Source: an uncultured Bacteroidales bacterium (GTDB lineage Bacteria; Bacteroidota; Bacteroidia; Bacteroidales; Paludibacteraceae). Taken from it: DNA of 64,000 nucleotides. The translations under genes and the position numbers were made by a program. Below the pieces are notes generated by a model, which made no database searches, was not told the DNA's origin, and saw nothing but the letters and a program-made list of their open reading frames with translations. The stretch is taken from NCBI GenBank assembly GCA_902799555.1, contig CADCBB010000003.1, positions 10,013 through 74,012 of the forward strand. Reading direction: 5' to 3'. Positions 1 through 9,245 of this stretch are shown piece by piece (position 1 is the first letter of the stretch; each line of letters opens with the position of its first letter).

Positions 1-1
1 G

Positions 2-604
2 ATCTGGACCAACCGCTGGAACGGCCAGCAAGAACTCTTCTACTCAGAAGGTCTCTATCGCAACGATACGACTATCAACAGTGAGAAACGATTCTACGGA
101 ATCCAAGTCAATGTCAATAAGCAAGTCTTCGACACCATCCGTCACGCGATGTGCGCGGGTGCAAGTTACGAGTTCAAGGGTAACACCTACTACGAGGCCG
201 GTATCTACCGCGACACCTTACGTGCCGCTAATGGTTGCGACAGCATCGTTACCCTCATCCTGACCGTCAATAAGCCCTACTATAACATCATCCGCGAGAC
301 GATCCTCGAAGGCAATTCGTATATCTTCTACGGCGACACCTTAATTAATACAGGCACGTACACGCATTATGCGCGCACGCCTGAGGGTTGCGACAGCACG
401 ACCGTACTGCAATTGAGCGTTCATCCGATGGTAGATACGATCATTACTGTATGTATTCTACGGTATTCAGGTAAATATCCTCAACCAAGTCTTCGACACC
501 ATCCGTCATGCGATGTGCGAGGGATCAAGCTACGAGTTCAAGGGCAACACCTATTACGAGCAAGGTATCTACCGCGATACGCTGAGCGCAGCGAATGGTT
601 GTGA
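2..604 (+). CDS. Secreted repeat protein, 5' fragment before a frame break (partial)
   Basis: The gene enters the window already open, and its true start lies upstream. This frame carries modules of about 50 residues of the form C-x-G/E...F/W-x-G...Y-R-D-T...N-GCDSI...L-x-LTV, the same family as the ORF that follows. The frame stays in register to about position 455 (VDTIITVC) and then runs out of family sequence to a stop at 604. The next ORF resumes the family in another frame with FYGIQVNI at 456. The two ORFs are therefore one gene interrupted by an out-of-frame deletion, or by a repeat-collapse error in assembly. A C-type module (SSELPYIW...) is mostly missing at the junction. Confidence 0.75.
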   Translation: MWTNRWNGQQELFYSEGLYRNDTTINSEKRFYGIQVNVNKQVFDTIRHAMCAGASYEFKGNTYYEAGIYRDTLRAANGCDSIVTLILTVNKPYYNIIRETILEGNSYIFYGDTLINTGTYTHYARTPEGCDSTTVLQLSVHPMVDTIITVCILRYSGKYPQPSLRHHPSCDVRGIKLRVQGQHLLRARYLPRYAERSEWL

Positions 605-800
605 CAGTATCGTTACCCTCATCCTGACCGTCAACAAGCCATACTATAGTATCATCCGCGAGACGATTCTCGAAGGTCAGTACTATGTCTTCTTCGGCGA
701 CACCATCCGCGAGACAAAGACCGTTTCGCATAGCGGACGTACGCCGGAGGGTTGCGATAGTACAACGGTATTAGAGCTAACCGTTCATCAGTTAGTAGAT
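122..800 (+). repeat. Near-identical tandem A-B module pair
   Basis: The block starting caagtcttcgacaccatccg occurs at about 122 and again at about 486, 364 nt apart, and stays closely similar for about 300 nt. Later super-repeats in the gene have periods of 471 and 462 nt, so this first unit is about 100 nt short, and 364 is not a multiple of three. The shortening is what breaks the frame. Confidence 0.75.
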
Positions 801-3800
801 ACCGTGGTAACCGTTTGTTCGTCTGAACTGCCGTATATCTGGCATAACCGTTGGAGCGGATTGGAAGAGAAATTCTATGCAGCCGGCACGTATCGCAATG
901 ATACGACGATAGACAGAGAGCGCATGTACTATGGCGTCAAACTCATTGTCACGGAACCGACCAGTACAACTATCTATCGCGAGATATGCGAGGGAGACAA
1001 GTATAACTTCAACAACCGCCTCCTGGAGTACGCCGGAGAGTACCGCGATACGATCCGAAACACGAGTGGTTGCGACAGTATCATCATCCTCCATCTCAAT
1101 GTCCTCCGCAAGTACTACCATACGGTTACCTACTCCATCTACGAAGGAGATTCGGTATTCTTCCAAGGTCAGTACTTCAAAGAGTCAGGCGCTTATCCGT
1201 TCCGCTTCACCTCGTCCTTCGGGTGCGATAGTGTGGTTGAACTGAAACTGACGGTGAACCGTATCTTCGAAGACAGCGTATCCATCTGTTCGAATGAACT
1301 GCCGTACCTCTGGCATGGTAAGACCATCTACGAGTCCGGCGTATACCGCGACACGGTACTGAATACAGAAGGCAAAGAGACGGTAGTAGGCGTGAAGGTG
1401 AACGTACTGCCTATCTTCCGTGCGACAGAACCTATCAATGTCACGATATGTGAAGGCGACTACTACAAGTTCGGCCGCAACATACTGACCGAACAGGGTT
1501 CGTACTACGACACGCTCACGGCGGCTAACGGTTGTGACTCGATCGTCATGTTGGCGCTCCGCGTCATTCCGGTGAAATACCAGACAACCACCAAGCGTAT
1601 CTTCGAAGGCGACTCCGTTTTGTTCAACGGCGTTTGGTACAAAGAGTCCGGCGTCTATGAGTATCGTGAAATCAATGAGCATGGTTGTACCGACACCTAT
1701 CAGCTGATCCTCACCGTGCTCAAGTCCTTTAACATCGACACCATGGCCGTTGTCTGCGACAATGAGTTACCGTTCATCTGGCGTGGCTACGAGTACAACA
1801 AGAGCGGCGACTATAGTCTGCCGATCGCTTGGACCGATTCTTCACGCGTAGTGAAGACGCTCCACTTGACCGTATATAAGTCCTTCTATGCGGAGCGTAA
1901 CATCTCGCTCTGTTCTGGTGATGAATACCGATTCAAAGATAGCATCTATACCAAGAGCGGCTATTTCTTTGACACGATTCCTTCGCCGAATGGATGCGAC
2001 TCGATCATCAAATATATCATCAGTGTTCACCCGACTTCGGACAAGATTTATGAGAAGCACATCTCGGATAAACAACCGTATATCTTCCACGACCGGGTTC
2101 TCACTATCTCCGGTACATACGAGTGGACCGGTAAGACCGTCCATGGTTGCGACAGTATGGAGCACCTGATTCTGACCGTTCACCCATCGTACTTCAGATC
2201 CGATACGGTGGACCTCTGTCAATCAGACTCCCTCAACTTCCCCTATAAGTGGAAAGATGAGAACGACAGCCTGATCATGGAGATCTCGCAGTCTGGTACC
2301 TATACCGATAGTATCCTCACGTTTTACGGATTTGACAGTGTACGCCAAGTTGTTGTCAATGTCCATCCGGCTTATATGATCAATGAGCAGTATGAGATAG
2401 GCGTAGGGGAACATCTGAAGATTCACGGCCGCGATATCTCGCAACCGGCTATCTACTACGATACCTTGCGTACGATCCACGGTTGTGACTCAATATTCCA
2501 TGTGGTTGTAAACCAGAAACGTACCCGCGAGTGGACCTGGGATCGCGAGATCTGTCAAGGTGAGTTCTTTGATTTCTTCGGACGCAGGTTGACCCATACC
2601 GGGCAGTATAAATACACCTCGCAGTACAAAGACAGTGTGATCACGCTCAACCTGACCGTTAACCCGATCTCGATCACAGAGACCCGCAAGGTGATCACGG
2701 ATAAACAGATTCCGTATATTTACAACGGACGTATCTACGAGCAGGGAGGTATCTACAATGATACGCTGGTCAACAGGTACGGCTGCGATAGTATCTTACG
2801 TTTCGTACTCATCGTCTCGTCGCGCTATTCCGACTGGACACCGATGCCGCTCTGTCCGGGCTCGGAGATTAAGATCGACGGAGAGCCCATCACGGAAGCC
2901 GGTCTCTACACCTTCCTCCGCCGCAGTAGAGTGACGGGCGAGATGGATAGTATCTGGCGTGTTGAGATCTATGACGCGCCGGCGTTCGAGTTTGCGGATA
3001 CGATCTCGCTCTGCGAAGGGGATACCATCTTCTACGGAAATGTACCTATCACGCACGGAGGTAACCAGGATATCAAGCTCAAGACCGTAGAGGGATGCGA
3101 TAGTATCTATCACCTCAATGTAACGGTTTATCCGTCCTACTCGTTCGATACGACGGTAACGATCTTTGACTACCAGACCTTCACCTGGGAGCAGAACCAT
3201 CAGAACTATACGGTAGAAGGAACCTATACGAAGACCTTCCCGACCAAAAAGGATCCGTTCCATACCTGCGACAGTACGTATGTACTCAACCTCAAAGTCA
3301 TACCTACTACGCGTCACAGCATGGAATATACGATCTGCGACGGACAAGAATACACCTGGCGTGGTAAGACCTACTCGAAGGAAGGCTTCTATTACGACAC
3401 AGTGGCTAACCTGGCGACCTTCGTCTCCTCGATCTACTCGCTGCATCTGATGGTATCGTACCCGACCTATATCAAGTCTGCGACTGCGACTCCGATATGC
3501 GCCGACGACAAGACCTATAGCATTGCCTTCGAGTACGACGGCGCTAAGCCGACCTTGTACAGCATCTACTACGACCAGCGTGCGAAAGATGAAGGATTCA
3601 AGGATGTGATCAACAAGCCGTTCCTCGGCGAAGATCAGTTCGCGATTGATTCCGTACCGACGAAGACGGATGTGATCTATCTGGAGCATACGGCGTTCAT
3701 CAAGCCGAACAAGTATTACCTGTCGCTGGTACTGGATAACGGCGTCTGCGGTCAGAGTCGTGCGGATAATATCGAACTCAGCGTCAAGTACCCGAATTGG

Positions 3801-4280
3801 ATCATCGAGCAGAACTGGAACGATATCGTCGTGCCGCTCAAGAAAGAGCTGAACGGCGGCTACGAGTTCTCGCAGGCCGACTGGATCGTCAACGGCGTTC
3901 GTCAGCTCAACAACGGAAGAGGTTACCTCCAGTACAACTTCCGTGACGGCGATGAAGTAGTCATGATTGCTACCCGCAAGGGAGAGAACTACGCGATCGA
4001 GACCTGTCCGCTTGTCATCAGCATCAATCCGAATATGGCGTACGACGATCCGATCCTCATCTACCCGACCCAGGCTCCGAAACAGATGCCGCGCATCCAT
4101 ATTGAGGCGCCGAAGGACGGTACGTATGAGGTCTACGGTTCAACGGGCACCCTACTCTTCTCCGGCAACTTCACCGAAGGAGAGACAGAGGTAACGCTGC
4201 CGGCGATCAACGGCATCTACTTCATCCGGACGACCGCACAAGGTGCAGAACCCGAGACCCACAAAGTGATCATCTACTAA
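513..4280 (+). CDS. Giant secreted repeat protein with T9SS-type C-terminal domain
   Basis: The protein has about 16 modules of 50-60 residues with the signature GCDSI...LTV. For the first dozen modules they alternate in an A-B-C order: A has CEGDxYxF, B has a basic-I-x-EGDSV-x-F form and C has CSNELPYIWHG. This gives super-repeats of about 155 residues (471 and 462 nt for the first two periods). A non-repeat region follows from about residue 1000. The last 60 residues look like a type IX secretion sorting domain: a beta-rich segment, an NGIYFIRT motif and THKVIIY at the end. Inference: it is exported by T9SS and anchored at the cell surface as an adhesin-like fibre. The family frame is already open at 456, upstream of the first ATG at 513, so 513 is not a real start. 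Ligand unknown. Confidence 0.8.
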   Translation: MCEGSSYEFKGNTYYEQGIYRDTLSAANGCDSIVTLILTVNKPYYSIIRETILEGQYYVFFGDTIRETKTVSHSGRTPEGCDSTTVLELTVHQLVDTVVTVCSSELPYIWHNRWSGLEEKFYAAGTYRNDTTIDRERMYYGVKLIVTEPTSTTIYREICEGDKYNFNNRLLEYAGEYRDTIRNTSGCDSIIILHLNVLRKYYHTVTYSIYEGDSVFFQGQYFKESGAYPFRFTSSFGCDSVVELKLTVNRIFEDSVSICSNELPYLWHGKTIYESGVYRDTVLNTEGKETVVGVKVNVLPIFRATEPINVTICEGDYYKFGRNILTEQGSYYDTLTAANGCDSIVMLALRVIPVKYQTTTKRIFEGDSVLFNGVWYKESGVYEYREINEHGCTDTYQLILTVLKSFNIDTMAVVCDNELPFIWRGYEYNKSGDYSLPIAWTDSSRVVKTLHLTVYKSFYAERNISLCSGDEYRFKDSIYTKSGYFFDTIPSPNGCDSIIKYIISVHPTSDKIYEKHISDKQPYIFHDRVLTISGTYEWTGKTVHGCDSMEHLILTVHPSYFRSDTVDLCQSDSLNFPYKWKDENDSLIMEISQSGTYTDSILTFYGFDSVRQVVVNVHPAYMINEQYEIGVGEHLKIHGRDISQPAIYYDTLRTIHGCDSIFHVVVNQKRTREWTWDREICQGEFFDFFGRRLTHTGQYKYTSQYKDSVITLNLTVNPISITETRKVITDKQIPYIYNGRIYEQGGIYNDTLVNRYGCDSILRFVLIVSSRYSDWTPMPLCPGSEIKIDGEPITEAGLYTFLRRSRVTGEMDSIWRVEIYDAPAFEFADTISLCEGDTIFYGNVPITHGGNQDIKLKTVEGCDSIYHLNVTVYPSYSFDTTVTIFDYQTFTWEQNHQNYTVEGTYTKTFPTKKDPFHTCDSTYVLNLKVIPTTRHSMEYTICDGQEYTWRGKTYSKEGFYYDTVANLATFVSSIYSLHLMVSYPTYIKSATATPICADDKTYSIAFEYDGAKPTLYSIYYDQRAKDEGFKDVINKPFLGEDQFAIDSVPTKTDVIYLEHTAFIKPNKYYLSLVLDNGVCGQSRADNIELSVKYPNWIIEQNWNDIVVPLKKELNGGYEFSQADWIVNGVRQLNNGRGYLQYNFRDGDEVVMIATRKGENYAIETCPLVISINPNMAYDDPILIYPTQAPKQMPRIHIEAPKDGTYEVYGSTGTLLFSGNFTEGETEVTLPAINGIYFIRTTAQGAEPETHKVIIY

Positions 4281-4285
4281 AAAGA

Positions 4286-4321
4286 AATAACCTCGCGATC
4301 AACTCGCGAGGTTATTTTTTT
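4286..4321. terminator. Bidirectional intrinsic terminator
   Basis: A 13-bp perfect stem (aataacctcgcga / tcgcgaggttatt) with a 5-nt loop is followed by T residues on the + strand and preceded by an A-rich stretch that serves the - strand. It ends the repeat-protein gene (+) and also covers the last codons and stop of nrdG (-). Confidence 0.85.
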
Positions 4322-4763
4322 GAAAGACCGAAGTGAGGTCTATCCAATTATCGTCTTCCCGTTTATAGAAACGCTGGTTCGTATCCGGCGATTTAAGACC
4401 GCCAAGCGATTCGATGTACGGGCCGAGTTTTAAGTAGTCTAGGGTCCTGGGATTCTTAGGATAACTAGTCCTACCGCTATACCACGCGGTCTTCAGATCA
4501 CGCTCCTTCACGTATGCGGCCCATTGGGCTACTTCGTCCGGAGCGGCATCGCCGCCCATGAAAGCGACGCAGGTGATCATCGCGCCGTAACGCGCAATAA
4601 GACCGTCCATCAGCTCCTCATTAAGCGGTTCACCGATATCCTGCGCCAGATGCTGACTATGGCAGCCGGGACAGTGGCAGGGACAGTTAGAGAGATTAAG
4701 GGCGAGTGTTACCTCGCCCGGAATCTCTTGAAAGACTATGTCAAAAGACGCTACTTTTAGCAT
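4299..4763 (-). CDS. nrdG: Anaerobic ribonucleotide reductase activating protein
   Basis: This is a radical-SAM activase that installs the glycyl radical on NrdD under anaerobic conditions. The 154-residue protein has the CxxxCxxC cluster motif at C27, C31 and C34 (inside NCPCHCPGC), followed by FMGGDA in the region of the SAM-binding GGE motif. It is the usual size for short NrdG proteins. It overlaps the end of nrdD by 7 nt, so the two are co-transcribed and probably translationally coupled. Its 3' end lies inside the shared terminator hairpin. Confidence 0.93.
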   Translation of the reverse strand: MLKVASFDIVFQEIPGEVTLALNLSNCPCHCPGCHSQHLAQDIGEPLNEELMDGLIARYGAMITCVAFMGGDAAPDEVAQWAAYVKERDLKTAWYSGRTSYPKNPRTLDYLKLGPYIESLGGLKSPDTNQRFYKREDDNWIDLTSVFQKNNLAS

Positions 4764-6856
4764 TGCGGTGCTTTTTGTTTCTCGGCGTAGTAACGCTTAG
4801 CAGCCTCTTTTTGACGCGCCTCGGAGAAGTTCGATACACGTTTCATATATCCGATGACACGCGTGAGGTAGTCCACGTTCTTCGAATGGCAATGCGGACA
4901 CTCCTTGAGGTAACGCTTGTCGATATGACCACAGTCGTTACATACCGTGTTCGGGATATTGAAGGTGAAGTAGTTACAGCCCTCGATAGCGGCTACGCGG
5001 AGGAGCTGACGGTACTGCGCCTGGCTCAAGTGCTCATCGAGGTTGCAGTGCAATGCGCTACCACCGGTGAGGTGCTCGATATATTTCGCACCGTGGAGGC
5101 GGAAACGATCCAGTACGTTGAGCGAGGTATCTTCTACGATGTAGAAATAGCTGTTATAGCAGTCACGCGGAACGACATAGCCGTCCTCACGGTCCCATTT
5201 CGCATGCTTGACACCTACATTCTCTGCCGGGATCATCTCGCAGTTGAACATCACGTCCTTGGTGCGGTACTCTTTGTTCTTTTTCTCGATGATACCGAGC
5301 AGTTCTTGCACGAAATGAGCATACTCCGGCGTATCCTTGATCTCGAGACCGAGGAACTCAGCCGCCTCGACGAGACCGTTCACACCGATCGTCAGGTACT
5401 GACGGCCGATATTGATGTAACCGGCATCGAAGAGCGGCAGCATACCTTTCTCCTGCAGCGATTTGAGGTTCTCGTTATACGCGAGTTGCACCTTATGCAT
5501 CAAGTCTACCACGTCCTCGATATATGCCTGGTACGGAATGTTATTGCGTACGGCATACTGGATAGCGCGGTTGAGGTTGATCGTCAGTACGGACTTCGAG
5601 CCCGTCGAGATACCACCGGCACCGAGGGTGTAGCTGAAGCTATTATCGGTGATCGCATTACGCAGACGGCAGCAGGACGAGAGGCTATCGGCATTGTCGG
5701 AGACATAGGTGAAGAACGAGTGGCCCTTCGCGTACATCTCTGCCGTGAAGTCCGCATACTCTTTGTCCTTGATGTCGCCGTTCTCTGCGAGCAGCGCCAT
5801 GGTCTCTACCGGGAAGGTGAGCACGCAACGGGTACGCTCTTCATTGAACCAGTTCATGAAACGCTTCTGCAACCAGTTAAGGCTGTCCCAATGCGGCTCT
5901 TCACCGTTCGGGAAACGGAAGTGCTCAAACAGGCTCTGGAAATAATAGCGGTCATAGTAGCTGATATTCCAGAAAACGGACTGGAAGTTACGCGCACCAC
6001 TCGGCTGGTTGAGGCTGTACACTACTTGCTGGAAGCAGTCGGTGATGACCTTGTCGATCGTACGGCGTTTCTTGCTCAGATCCACTACCTCGTCCGCACG
6101 TTTGTAGTAGTCCTCGCCGTATTCCTGCTCAATGAAATAGTTCATATACATAAGGAACTCGGGCGTAGCGCACGCGCCTGAGAGCATGGACGACACCATG
6201 AAGACCATGTTGATGAACCCGCCGCAGAACGATTTGAGGTTGTGAGGAGGCGTAGCGTTACCGCCGATGGACTTCGTACCGCCGATGAGCCACGGATACA
6301 TCGTGATGGAAGCGCAGTAGTTAGCGAGGTTGGTCTCGTCGTTCTTGTAGATGAAGTGCTGGTTGAGCAGGCTCATATACCGATCGCTGAGCTCCTTGCC
6401 GTACATCTCTTTGATTCGCTCGGTCAACAGACGGCGGTTGAGACGAATAAAGCCCTGCTTCGGCAACTCACCGATCAGCGTCGCAATATTCTTGTGCTCC
6501 ACATTGGCGTTGGCGTCGAACTTCGAACCCTCGGCCGCATTGGATGCCTGCACGTAGTTCATCATGAAGTCCAGACGACGCTGTGTCTCACGATCCTCCG
6601 TATGACCTTGGCGATACAAGATGAACGCTTTGGCTACCTGATAATAGCCTTCCGCCATCAGCGCAACCTCCACTTGGTTCTGTATCTCCTCTACAGTCGC
6701 ATTGTTATGTACTCGTAAGTGCGAAAGGATAGCCCCTAATGTCTCTTCCGTAGCAAACGCACCTACCGCTAAGAATGCCTTCGAAATGGCATTTTTGATT
6801 TTGTCAATGGTAAAAAGTTCTTTCTTACCGTCACGTTTGATAATGTATGTCTCCAT
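4757..6856 (-). CDS. nrdD: Anaerobic ribonucleoside-triphosphate reductase
   Basis: The class III ribonucleotide reductase makes dNTPs without oxygen. The 699-residue protein starts with an ATP-cone domain (YIIKRDGKKELFTIDKI), an allosteric nucleotide site. The centre is the glycyl-radical barrel with a Cys-rich stretch (CGGFINMVF...GACATPE). The C-terminus carries a zinc site with C639, C642, C653 and C656, followed by the glycyl-radical loop RVIGYMKR with the radical glycine near 669. The order and length are normal for NrdD. A Bacteroidetes promoter lies about 60 nt upstream. nrdG follows with a 7-nt overlap. Confidence 0.96.
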   Translation of the reverse strand: METYIIKRDGKKELFTIDKIKNAISKAFLAVGAFATEETLGAILSHLRVHNNATVEEIQNQVEVALMAEGYYQVAKAFILYRQGHTEDRETQRRLDFMMNYVQASNAAEGSKFDANANVEHKNIATLIGELPKQGFIRLNRRLLTERIKEMYGKELSDRYMSLLNQHFIYKNDETNLANYCASITMYPWLIGGTKSIGGNATPPHNLKSFCGGFINMVFMVSSMLSGACATPEFLMYMNYFIEQEYGEDYYKRADEVVDLSKKRRTIDKVITDCFQQVVYSLNQPSGARNFQSVFWNISYYDRYYFQSLFEHFRFPNGEEPHWDSLNWLQKRFMNWFNEERTRCVLTFPVETMALLAENGDIKDKEYADFTAEMYAKGHSFFTYVSDNADSLSSCCRLRNAITDNSFSYTLGAGGISTGSKSVLTINLNRAIQYAVRNNIPYQAYIEDVVDLMHKVQLAYNENLKSLQEKGMLPLFDAGYINIGRQYLTIGVNGLVEAAEFLGLEIKDTPEYAHFVQELLGIIEKKNKEYRTKDVMFNCEMIPAENVGVKHAKWDREDGYVVPRDCYNSYFYIVEDTSLNVLDRFRLHGAKYIEHLTGGSALHCNLDEHLSQAQYRQLLRVAAIEGCNYFTFNIPNTVCNDCGHIDKRYLKECPHCHSKNVDYLTRVIGYMKRVSNFSEARQKEAAKRYYAEKQKAPQC

Positions 6857-6917
6857 AATATATTGATAAATATCGAATTAGCAATAATCGTGCTTTTCTA
6901 TGGCCGAAAAAGCGGTG

Positions 6918-6948
6918 CAAAGGTAATACTTTTTTACGACATGTGCAA
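6918..6948 (-). promoter_or_regulatory. Promoter of nrdDG
   Basis: Read on the minus strand: -33 TTGC (6948-6945), 19 bp, then -7 TACCTTTG (6925-6918), followed by CACCGC. This is the Bacteroidetes sigma-ABfr pattern. The leader to the nrdD ATG is about 55 nt. Confidence 0.8.
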
Positions 6949-6983
6949 ATTTTTGGAGAAGAAAATTTTATTTTTTTGACAAG

Positions 6984-7115
6984 AAAAGTTGTTAACAATT
7001 TTAGAAAGTTGTCCAAAACAAAAATGCAAATCGCTTATTTACAGCGACTTGCATTTTTTTAGAAAGTTCAAAAGTTGTCCAAAAACAGAAAGTTATTAAC
7101 AATCCATGGTCAACT
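6984..7115. promoter_or_regulatory. Cluster of AAAGTTGTCCAAAA-like repeats in AT-rich DNA upstream of nrdD
   Basis: The sequence holds five related words: AAAGTTGTTAACAA (about 6986), AAAGTTGTCCAAAA (about 7006), AAAAGTTGTCCAAAA (about 7071), AAAGTTATTAACAA (about 7091) and, inverted, TGGTCAACTTTTT (about 7108). They resemble degenerate DnaA boxes (TTATCCACA). The TTGTCCAAAA core also recurs upstream of the cdd promoter and near 16.4 kb, so a general upstream promoter motif is an alternative. The function is inferred only. Confidence 0.35.
7024..7060. terminator. Intrinsic terminator hairpin
   Basis: The stem ATGCAA-a-TCGCT / AGCGA-c-TTGCAT (11 pairs and one mismatch) has T-runs on both strands. 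It lies downstream of the minus-strand gene ending at 7132 and isolates it from nrdD. Confidence 0.7.
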
Positions 7116-7131
7116 TTTTGAAAATTTTAAG

Positions 7132-9192
7132 TTATTTTAAACTTGCACCCTGTGCGTTGTACTCAGCACCGTTCTTGATGATGATGAGTTGACCGTTGCG
7201 GATAGCTTTCACAGCACCTGCTTTAGCGTCGGTATTCTCGATGCCTTCCGGATATTCGCCCAGACGGCTGTAGATACCTTGACCCCAAGTGTTGGTAGCA
7301 GCTACCTCGATCACGCCATTCTCCAGAACCGTTACAGTACCGTTAACAATGAGCCACAGCGGAACTTTGATATAACCCTCCTCATTCAGGGTACCAGCGA
7401 ACGAACCGTAGATATTCTGGTCAATCGTACCGTTCGTAACAGTACCTGCAGCATAGGTGGACGCAATAGGATAAACGCCTGCAGGCAGCTCGGTCGTACC
7501 GGCAGCTACGTTGAACTCAATGGAGATTGTATGGTTCTCAGCATCGGTAGCCTCAACGACGAATACGTTGTACTGTGCCAGATATTGATCGTCAATATTG
7601 TAAGTCGGGAACTTGTAGTAGAAGCCCTCGTCCTGGCTGTCGTACTGATTGCCCTGCGGCTCCTCCTCATAGTCCTCTACCGTAGCCGTGAGGTTGAGTG
7701 CAAACTCAATCACATCCGTTGCATCGGCGTAGTTCTGACCCTTCAACGTACCGGTGATGACAGCATTTTCACCGTTAACTACAACAAGCACATTTGCGTC
7801 AACCATATCGTAGAACAGGGTATCGCCATTCTCAAACTTACCGATGAATGTGTAATCAGCAGCCAAATCAGAGCGACCGTAGGTACCCGGGATGGTAGTA
7901 GAATAAGCAGCAATGCTTACATAGCGGTCATCCGTCTTAGCGATAAACTGCCATGCCTGGTTTTGGATGTTGGTCAGCGTTCCGCTCATGGTGATGGTCT
8001 CCTGGCTGGTAGCGTCCGGAATAACATATTGCAGGTTGAGCGTATATTGTACGCCGTCCATGCTCAGTACAGTACCGGTGATAGCTACGCCGGTAGCGGT
8101 GTTAGCTACGGTGATCGTACCCTCGTAGATCTCTACTTTACCGTCAGCACCCTTGATGCTCAGGCTAACCTCCTCAGCATCAAACGTGCCCAGGTAGTTT
8201 TCTGCCGGCAGATACATGCTTACGGTGTAGTCCTCGTTGCTTGCCTCGACGATGATGATACCGAAGTAGCTTGCATAGCTATCATCCAGCACGAGGTTGG
8301 TAGCGGTGATAGTCTCGAAGCTCTGTGCGGTAGGAGCTGTGAAGGAGAACGTTACATGATATACATTACCATCTTTTGCCAATATCCATCCCTCAAGAGA
8401 GATCGTACCGTTGTTCTCCGCTACTACGCAGTGAGCGCTAACAGCCTCGAAATCATTCACGTAGGTGTATTGGATGTTCATGTCCTCTTCGCCATAGGTA
8501 CCTGCAGGAGCACCCTCAGCACACGGGAAAGTGAACGCAATGTCATAGTCCTCGTTCTCTGCACCCAACTGGCACAGACCATCGTCGTAGATAGGCTTGT
8601 TAGCATTGGTCGTGAAAACAACGTCAATGGTGTCACCGGTGATGATGAACGGAGCCTGCTGATAAGCCAGGGTGTAGTTGTTACCCAGCGTGTCGGTGAA
8701 AGCTGCGTCGATGTGAACCAGCTCCTGCTCCTCGTACATCGAAACCGTCTTGGTCAGCGAAGCCGAAGCATACGGCATCTTGCCACCTTCAGCATTCATG
8801 TAGGAAAAGTTAGGGAGCATGTCAGCCAGCGTGTAGGTCTGACCGAGCACCAACTCTTGCGTTCCCTCTGCTACTACGATGTCGAAGTAGTAAACGTTCT
8901 CGTCAGCGTCGTACAGCTTTACCCATACGTCGTTGTCGGTCGAGTAGAATTTCTCAGAATAGTCCGTGATCGTCACGTTGTAGTTGTCGTGCTTTGCCTG
9001 CGGAGCCTTGAAAGCGACAGCTGCACGCTCAGCTTTCTGCAGACTCGTTGCCGGAAGGGTCTGATGAGCCTTTACAGTCTTCACAGCCTCCATAGCCTCT
9101 GCCTGTTTGCTCTTACCCAGCACCTTTGCAGGAGCTGCACTTGCGCTAAAAGCGATTGCGATAGCGCATACGAAAGAGAAAAATTTCTTCAT
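7132..9192 (-). CDS. Secreted beta-rich repeat protein of unknown function
   Basis: The 686-residue protein has a clear signal peptide (MKKFFSFVCAIAIAFSASA). The body is acidic and beta-rich, with several roughly 130-residue segments sharing words such as TxxVSMYLPAExYLGTF, PGTYG, LPAGVYPIAST and GTITxxNxxTGVxITGT, so it is probably a tandem array of one domain. The C-terminus (VKAIRNGQLIIIKNGAEYNA, then QGASLK) matches in form the C-terminus of the LRR protein at 11.9-14.5 kb. That suggests a shared sorting or anchoring tail. No catalytic motif seen. It starts 53 nt after pheS on the same strand, with no recognisable promoter in the gap. Confidence 0.75.
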   Translation of the reverse strand: MKKFFSFVCAIAIAFSASAAPAKVLGKSKQAEAMEAVKTVKAHQTLPATSLQKAERAAVAFKAPQAKHDNYNVTITDYSEKFYSTDNDVWVKLYDADENVYYFDIVVAEGTQELVLGQTYTLADMLPNFSYMNAEGGKMPYASASLTKTVSMYEEQELVHIDAAFTDTLGNNYTLAYQQAPFIITGDTIDVVFTTNANKPIYDDGLCQLGAENEDYDIAFTFPCAEGAPAGTYGEEDMNIQYTYVNDFEAVSAHCVVAENNGTISLEGWILAKDGNVYHVTFSFTAPTAQSFETITATNLVLDDSYASYFGIIIVEASNEDYTVSMYLPAENYLGTFDAEEVSLSIKGADGKVEIYEGTITVANTATGVAITGTVLSMDGVQYTLNLQYVIPDATSQETITMSGTLTNIQNQAWQFIAKTDDRYVSIAAYSTTIPGTYGRSDLAADYTFIGKFENGDTLFYDMVDANVLVVVNGENAVITGTLKGQNYADATDVIEFALNLTATVEDYEEEPQGNQYDSQDEGFYYKFPTYNIDDQYLAQYNVFVVEATDAENHTISIEFNVAAGTTELPAGVYPIASTYAAGTVTNGTIDQNIYGSFAGTLNEEGYIKVPLWLIVNGTVTVLENGVIEVAATNTWGQGIYSRLGEYPEGIENTDAKAGAVKAIRNGQLIIIKNGAEYNAQGASLK

Positions 9193-9245
9193 AATTCGTT
9201 TGTTTTTGTTAATAAATAATGTTAATTAATGTAATTATAGGTTGT

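Noticed and set aside
2796..4100. 434-residue open frame on the minus strand inside the first gene
   Set aside because: It is a shadow of a highly repetitive gene: no family motifs, and the plus frame has clear modular repeats and a T9SS-type tail.
6831..7016. 61-residue minus-strand ORF extending upstream of nrdD
   Set aside because: It crosses the nrdD promoter and the nrdD start in another frame, with no domain.
6984..7115. Chromosome origin
   Set aside because: DnaA-box-like words exist but are degenerate, and the same word occurs at other promoters; no origin-linked genes are adjacent.
7189..9219. 676-residue open frame on the plus strand
   Set aside because: The opposite frame has a signal peptide, repeats and a recognised C-terminal tail; this one has none.
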